Notes: generated by a model from the sequence alone, not told the origin. A DNA stretch of 64,000 nucleotides from Gammaproteobacteria bacterium (GCA_018401885.1 JAGYKB010000006.1:45584-109583); one strand, 5' to 3'. Shown: positions 14,431 to 23,575, counted from the stretch's first letter. Translations and numbers: made by a program.

Positions 14431-14934
14431 ATGCAGACAAATAACTCGGTACACAACTTGAACACGTCCCTCGTCGAGGCTCTTGCCCAAAAGCTCGTCG
14501 CAAAACGATGGATCATGGCGACAGCGGAGTCCTGTACCGGCGGCGGAATCGCCGCTGCACTGACTGACTTAGCGGGAAGTTCGGCATGGTTCGATGCAGG
14601 GTATGTGACTTATTCTAATGCCGCGAAGCAAAAAATGTTGGGCGTCAATTCAGCGCACTTTTCCGCGGGTGGGCCTGGCGCGGTAAGCGAGGAAGTTGTG
14701 CGTGAGATGAGCGCCGGTGCGGTTGCTCGGAGCGAGGCGAATGTCGCCGTGGCTGTGAGTGGCGTGGCGGGGCCCGGTGGCGGAAGTGCGGAGAAACCGG
14801 TCGGCATGGTATGGATCGGATGGTGTGTAGAGGGCGAGTCGAGTGCGCAATGTTACTTTTTTGATGGGGACAGGGAGCGTATTCGCCAAGAGACTGTCGC
14901 TGCAGCTCTGCAAGGGCTACTCAGCAGGATCTAA
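14431..14934 (+). CDS. pncC: Nicotinamide-nucleotide amidase PncC (CinA C-terminal family)
   Basis: Deamidates NMN to nicotinate mononucleotide in the NAD salvage cycle. It is the stand-alone C-terminal CinA domain: TAESCTGGGIAAALTD near residue 32, then GYVTYSNAAKQKMLGV and VSGVAGPGGGSAEKPVGMVW. The 167 residues are standard. It stands directly upstream of recA, as in pseudomonads and streptococci. The 192-base gap to the divergent mutS should hold promoters for both; I cannot place them with confidence. Confidence 0.94.
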   Translation: MQTNNSVHNLNTSLVEALAQKLVAKRWIMATAESCTGGGIAAALTDLAGSSAWFDAGYVTYSNAAKQKMLGVNSAHFSAGGPGAVSEEVVREMSAGAVARSEANVAVAVSGVAGPGGGSAEKPVGMVWIGWCVEGESSAQCYFFDGDRERIRQETVAAALQGLLSRI

Positions 14935-14957
14935 AGGAATTTGATAGATGGCCAATA

Positions 14958-14977
14958 TACTGGTTGTTCATACAGTA
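14958..14977 (+). promoter_or_regulatory. LexA (SOS) box 1 upstream of recA
   Basis: TACTGGTTGTTCATACAGTA fits the gammaproteobacterial LexA consensus TACTGTATATATATACAGTA, with both outer TACTG and ACAGTA arms intact and one core mismatch (CTGG for CTGT). It is about 260 bases before the recA ATG. LexA repression of recA is known for the group; binding here is inferred. Confidence 0.8.
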
Positions 14978-14995
14978 ATTATCTGATTTAATACC

Positions 14996-15015
14996 TACTG
15001 TTTGGATATCCAGTT
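14996..15015 (+). promoter_or_regulatory. LexA (SOS) box 2 upstream of recA
   Basis: TACTGTTTGGATATCCAGTT keeps a perfect CTGT half and a CCAG second half (one mismatch to ACAG). Its centre lies 38 bases from the centre of box 1. A tandem pair suggests tight SOS control, with the recA promoter at or between the boxes. Confidence 0.65.
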
Positions 15016-15120
15016 GTTTTAAAGATAAGCACTTTCCTCGAAGGGCTTGCATGACATCTCGATTAGCTATCATAGCTAAAATGGCGGCAATGAGCGGGGT
15101 TTAGAATCCCAAAAAATAGC

Positions 15121-15176
15121 GAATAGCCCAGGACAGGCTATTCTATGAGCGAGACAGTGAGTAAAGGCACTCTCGC
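15121..15176 (+). promoter_or_regulatory. Two consecutive hairpins in the recA leader
   Basis: Hairpin A: GAATAGCC (15121-15128), 7-base loop, GGCTATTC (15136-15143), a perfect 8-bp stem. Hairpin B: GCGAG-AC-AGTG (15149-15159) with CACT-CTCGC (15168-15176), 9 pairs with a 2-base bulge and an 8-base loop. They lie in the 224 bases between LexA box 2 and the recA start. There is no U-run, so they are not ordinary terminators. A role in mRNA stability or translation is inference. Confidence 0.5.
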
Positions 15177-15239
15177 ACGGCACACGGATACTCAGGGAAC
15201 AAGGCTTCGGTTGTGTGTTTTAACCATAAGGAATAGATA

Positions 15240-16328
15240 ATGGTCGACGAAACTAGCAAGGATAAAGCATTAGCGGCGGCGCTTTCGCAGATTGAGCGTC
15301 AATTCGGAAAAGGTTCGATGATGCGCTTGGGCGACAGTGAGAGGGAGGCGATTCCCTCTATTTCGACTGGCTCGCTTGGGCTCGATGTCGCGCTAGGCAT
15401 AGGCGGTTTGCCCAGAGGGCGTATCGTCGAAATTTACGGCCCTGAGTCATCAGGTAAGACGACGCTTACCCTGCAAGTTATCGCCGAGGCGCAAAAAGCT
15501 GGCGGCAGCTGTGCATTTATCGACGCCGAGCATGCGCTAGACCCAATTTACGCTGAAGCTCTCGGAGTTGATGTTGATAATCTATTGGTCAGTCAGCCAG
15601 ACACGGGTGAACAGGCGTTAGAGATTTGTGACATGGTCGTTCGTTCGGGTGCGCTCGATGTGGTCGTTATTGACTCAGTCGCCGCGCTTACGCCGAAGGC
15701 AGAGATCGAAGGTGATATGGGTGATAGCCACATGGGGTTGCAGGCGCGCCTTATGTCGCAAGCGCTTCGAAAAATGACGGGAAACATAAAGAATTCCAAC
15801 ACGTTAGTCATCTTTATTAATCAAATTCGTATGAAGATCGGTGTCATGTTTGGCTCGCCTGAAACTACCACCGGGGGTAATGCACTTAAATTCTACTCGT
15901 CTGTTCGTCTCGATATTCGTCGCATAGGTTCGATCAAAGAGGGCGATGAAGTAGTCGGCAACGAGACGCGAGTGAAGGTGGTGAAGAATAAAGTTGCGCC
16001 TCCCTTCCGTCAGACCGAATTCCAGATAATGTATGGTAAAGGCATCCACCGACTGGGTGAGGTGATCGATCTCGGTGTTAAGCTGGACCTGATCGACAAG
16101 TCCGGCGCTTGGTATGCCTATAAAGGTGACAAGATAGGGCAGGGAAAGAAAAATGCGTCTATTTACCTCGAAGAAAATCCTGAGGTAGCGGCCGAAATTG
16201 AGGCGTTGCTGCGGCAAAAGCTACTCGCTGATCCGAAGGCCCAGGCGGCTGCAGAAGCAGCGGCACGTGCAGAGGCGCGTGCCTCAGCGAATGATGGCAG
16301 TGTTGAAGCGGATGTTTCCGCCATCTAG
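15240..16328 (+). CDS. recA: Recombinase RecA
   Basis: Strand-exchange ATPase for homologous recombination and the co-protease that triggers LexA cleavage. Walker A is GPESSGKTT near residues 66-74, [12 protein letters not shown] is Walker B, and the DNA-binding loop has [20 protein letters not shown]. The C-terminal tail is Ala/Glu-rich. The 362 residues are slightly longer than E. coli (353). AAGGA lies a few bases before the ATG. recX follows with overlap, forming the standard recA-recX unit. Confidence 0.99.
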   Translation: MVDETSKDKALAAALSQIERQFGKGSMMRLGDSEREAIPSISTGSLGLDVALGIGGLPRGRIVEIYGPESSGKTTLTLQVIAEAQKAGGSCAFIDAEHALDPIYAEALGVDVDNLLVSQPDTGEQALEICDMVVRSGALDVVVIDSVAALTPKAEIEGDMGDSHMGLQARLMSQALRKMTGNIKNSNTLVIFINQIRMKIGVMFGSPETTTGGNALKFYSSVRLDIRRIGSIKEGDEVVGNETRVKVVKNKVAPPFRQTEFQIMYGKGIHRLGEVIDLGVKLDLIDKSGAWYAYKGDKIGQGKKNASIYLEENPEVAAEIEALLRQKLLADPKAQAAAEAAARAEARASANDGSVEADVSAI

Positions 16329-16845
16329 CTGCGCTAACGACGCTGCTGAGTCAGCAGAGAGCACCGAGGGCGGCGCAAAGGCACAGCCTGCGCCGCCTCT
16401 TAGGCGTTTCGCGATGGATTCGCTTGCGCGACGGGAGCACTCTTTCGTTGAGTTGCAGCGGAAGCTGCGCACCAAATACCCTGAAGCCTCTTTCGATGAA
16501 ATTGAAGCCCAGCTGGGGAGACTTCGTGACCAAGGGCTGCAGTCTGATGCTCGATTTGCCGAATCCTACGTTCGCTATCGAAAGTCACGAGGCTTCGCCT
16601 ATCATCACATCCGATCAGATTTGCTAGGTCGAGGTGTGTCGGAATCGCTCATCGAAGCGAATCTGTTCGAAGATGACGACGATTGGTTGCCTATGGCAGA
16701 AGCCCTTGTGGAGAAGAAGCTGCTGGGCGAGTCCGATCTCTCTTTCGGTAGTAAATCCCATCTCAGACTGCAGCGTTTTCTTGATGCTCGCGGCTTTCCT
16801 CCGAGGGTTACGCGCAGAGTGTTGGATGCGCGATTCACCCGATAG
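16312..16845 (+). CDS. recX: Regulatory protein RecX
   Basis: Caps RecA filaments and inhibits RecA. The three-helix repeat pattern is visible: [19 protein letters not shown], then [27 protein letters not shown] and [13 protein letters not shown]. Several in-frame starts overlap the end of recA (16198, 16291, 16312). I choose the ATG at 16312, which gives 177 residues; all versions carry an unconserved acidic/Ala leader before the first repeat. No strong ribosome site is visible, so it may depend on coupling to recA. Confidence 0.88.
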   Translation: MFPPSSCANDAAESAESTEGGAKAQPAPPLRRFAMDSLARREHSFVELQRKLRTKYPEASFDEIEAQLGRLRDQGLQSDARFAESYVRYRKSRGFAYHHIRSDLLGRGVSESLIEANLFEDDDDWLPMAEALVEKKLLGESDLSFGSKSHLRLQRFLDARGFPPRVTRRVLDARFTR

Positions 16846-16987
16846 TCCAGACGTTTTTTACCCGAAAGTTGCTCTATCCTCACGTGAAGTCGTTTAAGCC
16901 TTGGGACGATAATGCGATAATACTTGACGTCTGTTAACCAAGGCACAGTAAAGAAAATTCTGGTTTCACACTTCTTCGGGATCCCCT

Positions 16988-18238
16988 ATGAAACTCATTA
17001 GATCATTTCGCGGTATTCGCCCGCTTGCGCAGCTCGCCGCAAAAGTCGCCTCGCATCCTTACGATGTGCTAAACAGGGAAGAGGCTTATGAACTTGCTAA
17101 GGACAATGCTTATAGCTTTTTGCACATCAACAAACCCGAAGTCGATATGCCAGCAGAGGTTGATGTTTACGATACGAGTGTCTATGCCAAAGGCCGCGAT
17201 AATCTCGATCGATTTATGCGCGAAGGTACGCTCAAGCAAGATGATAAGTCTACGCTTTATGTCTACAAGCAAGTTATGGGTGATCATCAACAGATTGGCC
17301 TTGTAGCAGTCGCCTCGGTGGATGCCTATGATCATGATCTAATTAAGAAGCATGAGTTTACTCGACCCGTTAAAGAAGACGATCGGGTGAATCATATGGA
17401 TGCGCTCGACGCGCAAGTGGGTCCTGTATTTCTTACCTATAAAGCGCAAGCGGCGATAGATTCCCTCATTGAGCAGGTCATTAAGGACGAACCAGAATAT
17501 GATTTCGAAGCGGACGATGCGACGCGGCATGTCTTCTGGGTTATCCGCGATGAAGACCTAGTCTCTGCTATTGAAGATGAGGTCAATGCGTTGGAGTGTC
17601 TTTATGTCGCTGATGGGCATCACCGCTCGGCCGCTGCATCGCGGGTGAAAAAAATGCGACAGGAGACAAATTCAAATCACACAGGAGAGGAGCCTTACAA
17701 CTATTTTCTCACAGTGTTGTTTCCGCATAATCAGATGCAAATTCTCGATTACAACCGCTTGGTTGCGAATCTAAATGGTCACAGTGTGAACGAATTTCTC
17801 GGGGCGCTCGCCGAAAATTTTGACATAGAGTTGGTCGAGGGTCAGGCGAAACCTAGCAAGGCGCGTGAAATTGGTTTCTACGCGGGGCAGCAGTGGTATC
17901 TATTGACTGCTAACTCGAATCTGCTCGAAAAAATAGATGATAACGACCCAGTTGCCAGTCTCGACGTGAGCATCCTGCAGGACTTTGTGTTCGCGCCTCT
18001 GCTGAATATTGTCGATCAGCGCACGGATAAGAACGTTGATTTTGTCGGCGGGATCCGCGGCTTGGCAGAACTTGAGCGTCGCACAGCCGACGATGAATGG
18101 CAGGCGGTATCTGCGCTTTATCCAACTTCAATCGAGAGCCTGATGGATATAGCCGACGCAGGTGAAGTCATGCCGCCAAAATCGACGTGGTTTGAACCGA
18201 AGCTTAAAAGCGGGCTGGTTGTCCACTCATTAAAGTAG
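16988..18238 (+). CDS. DUF1015 family protein
   Basis: A 416-residue cytosolic protein of the DUF1015 family, recognised by its N-terminus (FRGIRPLAQLAAKVASHPYDVLNREEA) and the conserved ADGHHRSAAASRV motif near residue 210. The function of the family is not settled, and I assign none. It stands alone after recX (142-base gap) and is closed by a strong terminator, so it is probably a single-gene transcript. No signal peptide or membrane segment is apparent. Confidence 0.85.
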   Translation: MKLIRSFRGIRPLAQLAAKVASHPYDVLNREEAYELAKDNAYSFLHINKPEVDMPAEVDVYDTSVYAKGRDNLDRFMREGTLKQDDKSTLYVYKQVMGDHQQIGLVAVASVDAYDHDLIKKHEFTRPVKEDDRVNHMDALDAQVGPVFLTYKAQAAIDSLIEQVIKDEPEYDFEADDATRHVFWVIRDEDLVSAIEDEVNALECLYVADGHHRSAAASRVKKMRQETNSNHTGEEPYNYFLTVLFPHNQMQILDYNRLVANLNGHSVNEFLGALAENFDIELVEGQAKPSKAREIGFYAGQQWYLLTANSNLLEKIDDNDPVASLDVSILQDFVFAPLLNIVDQRTDKNVDFVGGIRGLAELERRTADDEWQAVSALYPTSIESLMDIADAGEVMPPKSTWFEPKLKSGLVVHSLK

Positions 18239-18250
18239 CCGCATGAGCAA

Positions 18251-18286
18251 AAAAAATGACGCGGCATCACTGCAGCGTCATTTTTT
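18251..18286. terminator. Strong bidirectional intrinsic terminator
   Basis: AAAAAATGACGC (18251-18262) and GCGTCATTTTTT (18275-18286) are perfect reverse complements around a 12-base loop. This gives a GC-containing stem with U-runs on both strands, placed between the convergent DUF1015 and Hsp20 genes. Confidence 0.9.
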
Positions 18287-18342
18287 GGCAAGGTTTTTGG
18301 TCCGGCTAGGGAAAATCAACCGGGCTAGTTGAGCACTTGCTT

Positions 18343-18807
18343 TTAAGCTGCAGACTGCTTGCCGAGGTCGACTAGCTTGGGCTTTTCGGCATTGATCGGA
18401 ATCTGCTTAGGCCGCATCGCTTCGGGAATTACTCGTACAAGGTCGATGTGGAGTAATCCATTAGCCAACGTGGCGCCTACTACCTCAACATGGTCTGCGA
18501 GTTGAAAGCGGCGCTCGAAGTTACGCGCGGCAATGCCTTGGTGTAGGAAGTTTCGAGTCTCTTCGTTAGCCTCTTTCTTGCCCTTTACTGTAAGGGTCTG
18601 TTTTTCTGACTGAAGCTCTAACTCGTCCTCGACGAAGCCGGCAATAGCCATAGTGATTTGGTATTTATCTTTGCCTATCAACTCAATGTTGTAAGGCGGA
18701 TAGCTAGGCTGGCTCGCGTCGCTGCGGTTTACTGCATCGAGTAGAGACGACAGGTGATCGAAGCCAATGGTAGAACGGTAAAGGGGTGAAAAATCAAAAT
18801 TACGCAT
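18343..18807 (-). CDS. ibpA: Small heat-shock protein, IbpA-type Hsp20
   Basis: ATP-independent holdase that binds unfolding proteins. It begins MRNFDFSPLYRSTIGFDHL, nearly the E. coli IbpA start, and contains an alpha-crystallin domain (about residues 35-130) ending in GLLHIDLVRVIPEAMRPKQIPI with the C-terminal I-x-I anchor. The ATG at 18807 is preferred over an upstream TTG at 18822 because AGGA lies 6 bases before it and homology begins there. It is preceded by a sigma-32-like promoter and a ROSE-like leader (separate entries), pointing to heat control at both transcription and translation. Confidence 0.95.
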   Translation of the reverse strand: MRNFDFSPLYRSTIGFDHLSSLLDAVNRSDASQPSYPPYNIELIGKDKYQITMAIAGFVEDELELQSEKQTLTVKGKKEANEETRNFLHQGIAARNFERRFQLADHVEVVGATLANGLLHIDLVRVIPEAMRPKQIPINAEKPKLVDLGKQSAA

Positions 18808-18898
18808 GTCATATCCTCGCAATAAAGCAATATGTTTTAAGGTTATGCCTACCCTTACAGAGGGCTAGGCGATTGGGCGGTCTCTTATGAGCACCGCC
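18808..18898 (-). promoter_or_regulatory. Predicted ROSE-type RNA thermometer in the Hsp20 leader
   Basis: Three hairpins fill the leader. The one next to the ATG pairs CAUAUUGCU (18834-18826) with AGGAUAUG (18817-18810): eight pairs including U-G, with one bulged G. This hides the AGGA ribosome site. The UUGCU opposite AGGA with bulged G is the hallmark of ROSE elements. Upstream hairpins are 18847-18870 (GCCTA-CCCT with AGGG-c-TAGGC) and 18876-18898 (GGCGGT-CTC, TTAT loop, GAG-c-ACCGCC). All read from sequence; melting behaviour is inferred. Confidence 0.8.
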
Positions 18899-18906
18899 TA
18901 ATCCCT

Positions 18907-18934
18907 ATATGCTGCGTAACTTATTTATTTCAAG
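18907..18934 (-). promoter_or_regulatory. Sigma-32-like heat-shock promoter for Hsp20
   Basis: On the reverse strand, CTTGAA (18934-18929, perfect -35) is followed after 14 bases by CAGCATAT (18914-18907, 5 of 7 specified positions of CCCCATnT). The start point would fall near 18900, exactly at the outer edge of the three-hairpin leader. Confidence 0.65.
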
Positions 18935-18950
18935 TCTTGTCGACTATTTT

Positions 18951-20399
18951 TTAGATAACAAGCATATCCATAAACTCGTTTACTGGCGTCGCTTCGAGCT
19001 TCGCCTGGTCTTTGCAAAGGGCGAAAATCTCTTTGCATCTTTTAGCCGGGAAGCGGGTCGCAAGGTTGGCTTTAAACTTGTCTTCGAGCAAAGGAATGCC
19101 TTCTTCGCGGCGGCGACGATGACCGACCGGGTAGTTGATTTCGATCTTGTCAGAACAGCTGCCATCTTTGAAATAAACCTGCAACGCATTCGCAATGGAG
19201 CGTTTCTCGGGTTCTAGGTATTCCTTGGTGTAAGTTGGGTTTTCATGTATCTCCATTTTCTCGCGCAGCTCATCGATTATCGGATTAGCCTCATGGAAAC
19301 TGTCTTCATAGTGTTCGGCGACGAGATTGCCAAATGCCAGCGGTACCGCAGTCATGTATTGCAGGCAGTGATCACGGTCGGCCGGATTATTTAGCGGCCC
19401 TGATTTGCTAATAATACGAATCGCCGACTCATGGGTATGGATAACGATTTTCTCGATATCGTGTAAGCGATCTTTAACCTGAGGATGCAGGCGGACGGCT
19501 GCTTCGGCGGCTGTTTGTGAATGGAATTCCGCAGGGAAAGAAATTTTGAACAGAATATTTTCCATAACATAGTTGCCGTAAGGGCGAGTAAATTCGAATT
19601 CTTTGCCCTTGAACGACACATCATAGAAGCCCCAAGTTGGCGCCGAAAGGACGCTCGGATAGCCTATCTCTCCGCGCATTGTAAAGTCGGCAAGCCTTAC
19701 TGCGCGCGACGTAGCGTCGCCAGCCGCCCATGACTTACGAGGCCCCGCGTTAGGTGAGTGACGGTAGGTACGCAGACTTGAACCGTCGAGCCAGGCCTGA
19801 GAAAGTGCGTCGATGATCTGCTCGCGCGAACCGCCCATCATCTTTGTTGCGACGGCGGTCGATGCCACTCGAACGAGTAGGACGTGGCAGAGACCAACGC
19901 GGTTGAAGCTGTTTTCGAGCGCGATTACGCCCTGTATCTCGTGGGCCTTAATCATCGCAGTTAAGACGTCACGCATGGTAAGAGGGGCTTTGCCCACCGC
20001 AATATTCTGCTGTGACAGGTAATCAGCGATAGCGAGAATGGCACCAAGGTTATCCGAGGGATGGCCCCATTCTGCGGCTAGCCATGTGTCGTTGTAGTCG
20101 AGCCAACGGACTATACAGCCTATGTCCCAGGCAGCTTTTACCGGATCTAGACGGAACTGTGTACCGGGAACTCGAGCACCGTTAGGCACAATAGTGCCTT
20201 CGGCGAGTGGGCCTAGGAGTTTGGTGCACTCCGGAAAACGCAGTGCGAGAAGTCCGCAACCGAGCGTGTCCATGAGACAGTTGCGGGCGGTGTCATACGC
20301 TTCGGTTGAATCGATTTCGTAGTCGCAGACATAGTTGGCGATGTCGACGAGTACCTGATCGGGATCTGGACGGTTATTGAGTTCTACATTTGCTGACAC
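18951..20399 (-). CDS. prpD: 2-methylcitrate dehydratase PrpD
   Basis: MmgE/PrpD-family enzyme that dehydrates 2-methylcitrate in propionate breakdown. Recognisable segments are [21 protein letters not shown] near residue 45, [23 protein letters not shown] near 100, and the C-terminal [14 protein letters not shown]. The 482 residues match E. coli PrpD (483). It is the last gene of gntR-prpB-prpC-prpD; no acnD/prpF alternative is present. It is 88 bases after prpC and ends just before the Hsp20 promoter. Confidence 0.95.
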   Translation of the reverse strand: MSANVELNNRPDPDQVLVDIANYVCDYEIDSTEAYDTARNCLMDTLGCGLLALRFPECTKLLGPLAEGTIVPNGARVPGTQFRLDPVKAAWDIGCIVRWLDYNDTWLAAEWGHPSDNLGAILAIADYLSQQNIAVGKAPLTMRDVLTAMIKAHEIQGVIALENSFNRVGLCHVLLVRVASTAVATKMMGGSREQIIDALSQAWLDGSSLRTYRHSPNAGPRKSWAAGDATSRAVRLADFTMRGEIGYPSVLSAPTWGFYDVSFKGKEFEFTRPYGNYVMENILFKISFPAEFHSQTAAEAAVRLHPQVKDRLHDIEKIVIHTHESAIRIISKSGPLNNPADRDHCLQYMTAVPLAFGNLVAEHYEDSFHEANPIIDELREKMEIHENPTYTKEYLEPEKRSIANALQVYFKDGSCSDKIEINYPVGHRRRREEGIPLLEDKFKANLATRFPAKRCKEIFALCKDQAKLEATPVNEFMDMLVI

Positions 20400-20487
20400 A
20401 GTTAATTCCTTTTGTGATTTTGATTTGTTTGGTTATGGCCTTATGCGATTGCGAGGCTGGTTTCATAAGAGCGTCACAGGGTGGCTG

Positions 20488-21612
20488 CTAACGGTCAGCA
20501 ATATCCACCCAGGTCGAGATCTCAGGGCCGGTATAATCAGCACTCGGGCGAATGATTCGGTTATTCGCTCGCTGTTCTTTGACGTGTGCTGCCCAGCCTG
20601 TAAGGCGTGACATGACGAATATCGGCGTGAATAGCTTGGTGGGTATCCCCATGAAATGGTAAGCAGACGCATGGAAAAAATCCGCGTTGCAAAAGAGCTT
20701 TTTCTCGCGCCACATGACTTCTTCGCAGCGCACCGAAACTGGATAGAGCGTGTCGTCGCCGACTTCAGTAGCAAGTTTTTCGCTCCACTTTTTGATAATC
20801 GTATTGCGCGGATCGGACTCGCTGTAGATCGCATGGCCGAACCCCATGATCTTATCCTTGCGGGCGAGCATGCCCAGAATCTCCGACTCAGCCTGATCGG
20901 GACTCGTCCAGTCTTCGATCATTTCCATAGCAGCTTCATTTGCGCCGCCGTGCAAAGGTCCGCGCAATGAACCGATTGCTGCTGTGATGCAGGAGTGGAT
21001 GTCCGAGAGCGTCGAGGCGCAGACGCGCGCTGTGAAGGTGGAGGCGTTAAATTCGTGTTCGGCATAGAGTATTAGCGAGACATTCATAACCTGCTCGAAA
21101 AGCTCGCTCGGCTTCTCGCCGCTGAGCATATGGAGGAAATGTCCGCCGATGGAAGAATCGTCCAGCGCGGTGTCTATTCGCACGCCGTCATGGGAGAAGC
21201 GATACCAATAGCAAATGATAGCCGGGAGCAGGGCGAGCAGCCTGTCAATCGCATCGTCCTGCTGCGCGAAGTCAGTCTCTGTCTCTAGATTCCCGAGTAT
21301 CGAACAGCCTGTGCGCATGACGTCCATCGGGTGTGCAGAAGCGGGAATGCGTTCCAATACTTCTTTAAGTGCGTCTGGGAGGGAGCGCAGTGAAAGTAGT
21401 TTTGTGGTGTAAGCAGTCAGCTCCGCTTGCTTCGGCAAGTGTCCTTTCAAGAGCAGGAACGCCACTTCTTCGAACTTCGCTTTCTCGGCGAGTTCACTTA
21501 TGTCATAACCTCGGTAGGTGAGGCCTGTGCCGGTTTTGCCGACGGTGCAAAGCGCCGTTTCGCCTGCGACTTGGCCGCGAAGGCCTGCGCCGCTTAGTTT
21601 CTTTTCTGCCAT
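20488..21612 (-). CDS. prpC: 2-methylcitrate synthase PrpC
   Basis: Condenses propionyl-CoA and oxaloacetate. Citrate-synthase fold: RGYDISELAEKAKFEEVAFLLLKG near residue 35, catalytic PLHGGANEAAMEMI, GFGHAIYSESDPR and the C-terminal RIIRPSADYTGP. At 374 residues it is the short form typical of methylcitrate synthases. It lies between prpB and prpD, which distinguishes it from the TCA enzyme. The 134-base gap from prpB is larger than usual for an operon and holds no gene. Confidence 0.96.
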   Translation of the reverse strand: MAEKKLSGAGLRGQVAGETALCTVGKTGTGLTYRGYDISELAEKAKFEEVAFLLLKGHLPKQAELTAYTTKLLSLRSLPDALKEVLERIPASAHPMDVMRTGCSILGNLETETDFAQQDDAIDRLLALLPAIICYWYRFSHDGVRIDTALDDSSIGGHFLHMLSGEKPSELFEQVMNVSLILYAEHEFNASTFTARVCASTLSDIHSCITAAIGSLRGPLHGGANEAAMEMIEDWTSPDQAESEILGMLARKDKIMGFGHAIYSESDPRNTIIKKWSEKLATEVGDDTLYPVSVRCEEVMWREKKLFCNADFFHASAYHFMGIPTKLFTPIFVMSRLTGWAAHVKEQRANNRIIRPSADYTGPEISTWVDIADR

Positions 21613-21746
21613 TGTGTTTTCCTCTCACGTATCTGTGATATTTTTTGCGAGCGAAGTGGTTTCTCGCTTTGTATTCTTGGGTTCAGCTACTTGTCCTTTT
21701 GCCTCGTCTGGGATCTCTCTCGAGGTCCCCGCCAAGCGGAGCGGTA

Positions 21747-22628
21747 CTAAGACGTTTCTGAGTCGAAGAGTGCATCAAGCTTCTTTTCATACGCGTGGTA
21801 GCCGAGAACTTCATAGAGCTCCATGCGAGTCTGCATTTTGTCGACAACTGCTTTCTGATCCCCGTCGATCGCAATAGTCTGGTAGACATCTAACGCTGCT
21901 TTACTCATGGCTCTGAACGCGCTAAGCGGATAAAGCACCATGCCAACGCCTTGTTCTGCAAGCTCTTCGCAGTTAAACAAGGGAGTCTGGCCGAATTCGG
22001 TGATGTTGGCGAGGATAGGCACTTTTACCGCGTCGGAAAATTGTTTGTACTGTTTCAGCTCATTTATCGCTTCGGGGAAGATAGCATCGGCGCCTGCCTC
22101 AACGCAGGCAATGGCGCGTTCGATAGCAGAGTCCATACCCTCGACTGCGATGGCGTCGGTGCGCGCCATAATGAAGAAGTTATCATCTGAGCGAGCATCG
22201 ACAGCGGCCTTCACTCGGTCAACCATCTCTGATTGCGACACGATTGCTTTGTTAGGACGATGACCGCAGCGCTTTTGGGCAACCTGGTCTTCCAAATGAA
22301 CCGCTGCCGCACCGGCTTTTTCCATCGCTTTAATCGTGCGTGCGATATTGAAAGCGCCACCCCAGCCGGTGTCGATATCGACAAGAAGAGGGATCTCGCT
22401 TGCATTGCTAATGCGCTCAACATCGGCGATCACATCGTTGAGGCTTGTGATACCCAGATCAGGAAGTCCGTAGGAGGCATTCGCGACACCGCCACCCGAC
22501 AGGTAAATCGCCTTATGACCTGCGTCTTGGGCAAGCATTGCGCAGTAGGCATTGATTGCGCCAACTATTTGAAGGGGATTGTTGTCTTTTAAGGCTTGGC
22601 GAAATTTAGCGCCTTGTGAAATTTTCAT
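21747..22628 (-). CDS. prpB: 2-methylisocitrate lyase PrpB
   Basis: Splits 2-methylisocitrate into pyruvate and succinate, the last step of the methylcitrate cycle. It belongs to the PEP mutase/isocitrate lyase superfamily. The catalytic loop QKRCGH is near residue 122, with metal ligands in [11 protein letters not shown] and the LEDQ motif. [15 protein letters not shown] is the C-terminal family signature. The 293 residues are standard. First enzyme gene after the regulator, 74 bases downstream. Confidence 0.96.
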   Translation of the reverse strand: MKISQGAKFRQALKDNNPLQIVGAINAYCAMLAQDAGHKAIYLSGGGVANASYGLPDLGITSLNDVIADVERISNASEIPLLVDIDTGWGGAFNIARTIKAMEKAGAAAVHLEDQVAQKRCGHRPNKAIVSQSEMVDRVKAAVDARSDDNFFIMARTDAIAVEGMDSAIERAIACVEAGADAIFPEAINELKQYKQFSDAVKVPILANITEFGQTPLFNCEELAEQGVGMVLYPLSAFRAMSKAALDVYQTIAIDGDQKAVVDKMQTRMELYEVLGYHAYEKKLDALFDSETS

Positions 22629-22702
22629 GCGTGCTCCTCAAGGTAATTAAAACTGGGGTACTCATCTTAAAGTCTGCCTGGCTCAGACCAACTGTGGCGG
22701 GC

Positions 22703-23449
22703 TTACGAACCAACGCCAATGGGGTTTAGCTCGGAATCGTGATCTAACTGCGCCAATAAAGTCGCCTTGGCGCTAGCAATGTGGCGGCGCATCAAGAGTT
22801 CCGCCAACATTGCGTCGCGCTCCTCGATCGCATCAACGATACGGTGATGTTCTCTGAACGCCTGCGCCGGACGAGATGGCTGACTACTTGTCTGCACGCG
22901 ATAGAGCCTCAATAAGTGATAGAGCTCGTCGCAGAGGAGATTGAACAGGCGCGTATTGCCGCTAAGAGAGACAATAAGGTAATGGAAATCGAGATCGCCT
23001 TCCTTCTGATAGTAGCGCTTGCCATCTTCAGACTCTATCTGAGCTTCATGGCGCGCGAGAAGGGCGCGCAGTTGCTCACAGTCGGCGGAGGTAGCCCGCT
23101 CGGCAGCGAGTCCGCAAGCTAGCCCTTCGAGTGCTTCGCGGATCTCATAGATCTCGATAGCTTTTTGAATGTCTAGCTCAACAACGCGGGCGCCAACATT
23201 AGCTTTGATCTCGACAAGTTTGCAGCCCTCTAAGCGGCGGATGGCTTCTCTCAGTGGGCCTCGGCTAATGCCATAGAGTTTGCTGAGCTGAGGTTCGTTT
23301 ATTTTGGAGCCGGGTGACAGCTCCCCCCGCACTATCGCGGTGCGAAGCGAATCGAAGACCGAATCGGCGCGTGTGCTAGCTGTCGCTGTGGGCAGAAGCG
23401 CCTCGGTTGGCGTGGATTCATCTCTAATATTGTCAACAATTAAGCTCAT
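22703..23449 (-). CDS. GntR-family (FCD) regulator of the methylcitrate operon
   Basis: A one-component regulator with an N-terminal winged helix (about residues 25-95: VFDSLRTAIVRGELSPGSKINEPQLSKLYGISRGPLREAIRRLEG, split by domain turns) and a C-terminal FCD ligand domain (EIREALEGLACGLAAERAT onward). It is the first gene of the prpBCD operon and lies directly downstream of two matching palindromes, so it probably controls the operon and itself. The inducer is likely a methylcitrate-cycle intermediate; this is inferred. Confidence 0.88.
   Translation of the reverse strand: MSLIVDNIRDESTPTEALLPTATASTRADSVFDSLRTAIVRGELSPGSKINEPQLSKLYGISRGPLREAIRRLEGCKLVEIKANVGARVVELDIQKAIEIYEIREALEGLACGLAAERATSADCEQLRALLARHEAQIESEDGKRYYQKEGDLDFHYLIVSLSGNTRLFNLLCDELYHLLRLYRVQTSSQPSRPAQAFREHHRIVDAIEERDAMLAELLMRRHIASAKATLLAQLDHDSELNPIGVGS
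23429..23440. promoter_or_regulatory. GntR operator-like palindrome, inside gntR codons 4-7
   Basis: ATTGTCAACAAT (reverse strand ATTGTTGACAAT) matches the FadR-subfamily pattern TTGTnnACAA. It encodes Ile-Val-Asp-Asn of the regulator. Its centre is 62 bases from a near-identical upstream copy, close to six helical turns. Confidence 0.55.
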
Positions 23450-23490
23450 GGAGCGCGATTGTGAGCGATAAATAGTCTTTATTCAATATT

Positions 23491-23502
23491 ATTGTCTACA
23501 AT
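23491..23502. promoter_or_regulatory. GntR operator-like palindrome upstream of gntR-prpBCD
   Basis: ATTGTCTACAAT (reverse strand ATTGTAGACAAT) lies 42 bases before the regulator's ATG. The reverse strand contains TAGACA, a possible -35, inside this site, so binding would block transcription of the operon. Confidence 0.6.
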
Positions 23503-23520
23503 ATTAGAAATTAGCAGTAG

Positions 23521-23551
23521 AAAAAGCGCTGCCCGCGTAAGCGAGCAGCGC
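23521..23551 (-). terminator. Intrinsic terminator after the serine hydrolase gene
   Basis: GCGCTGC pairs with GCAGCGC, an inner CGC-GTAA-GCG continues the stem after one mismatch, and on the reverse strand it is followed by TTTTT. It closes the serine-hydrolase transcript before the gntR promoter region. Confidence 0.85.
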
Positions 23552-23575
23552 GATCTCGTTTTCTAAAGCTGTGAG

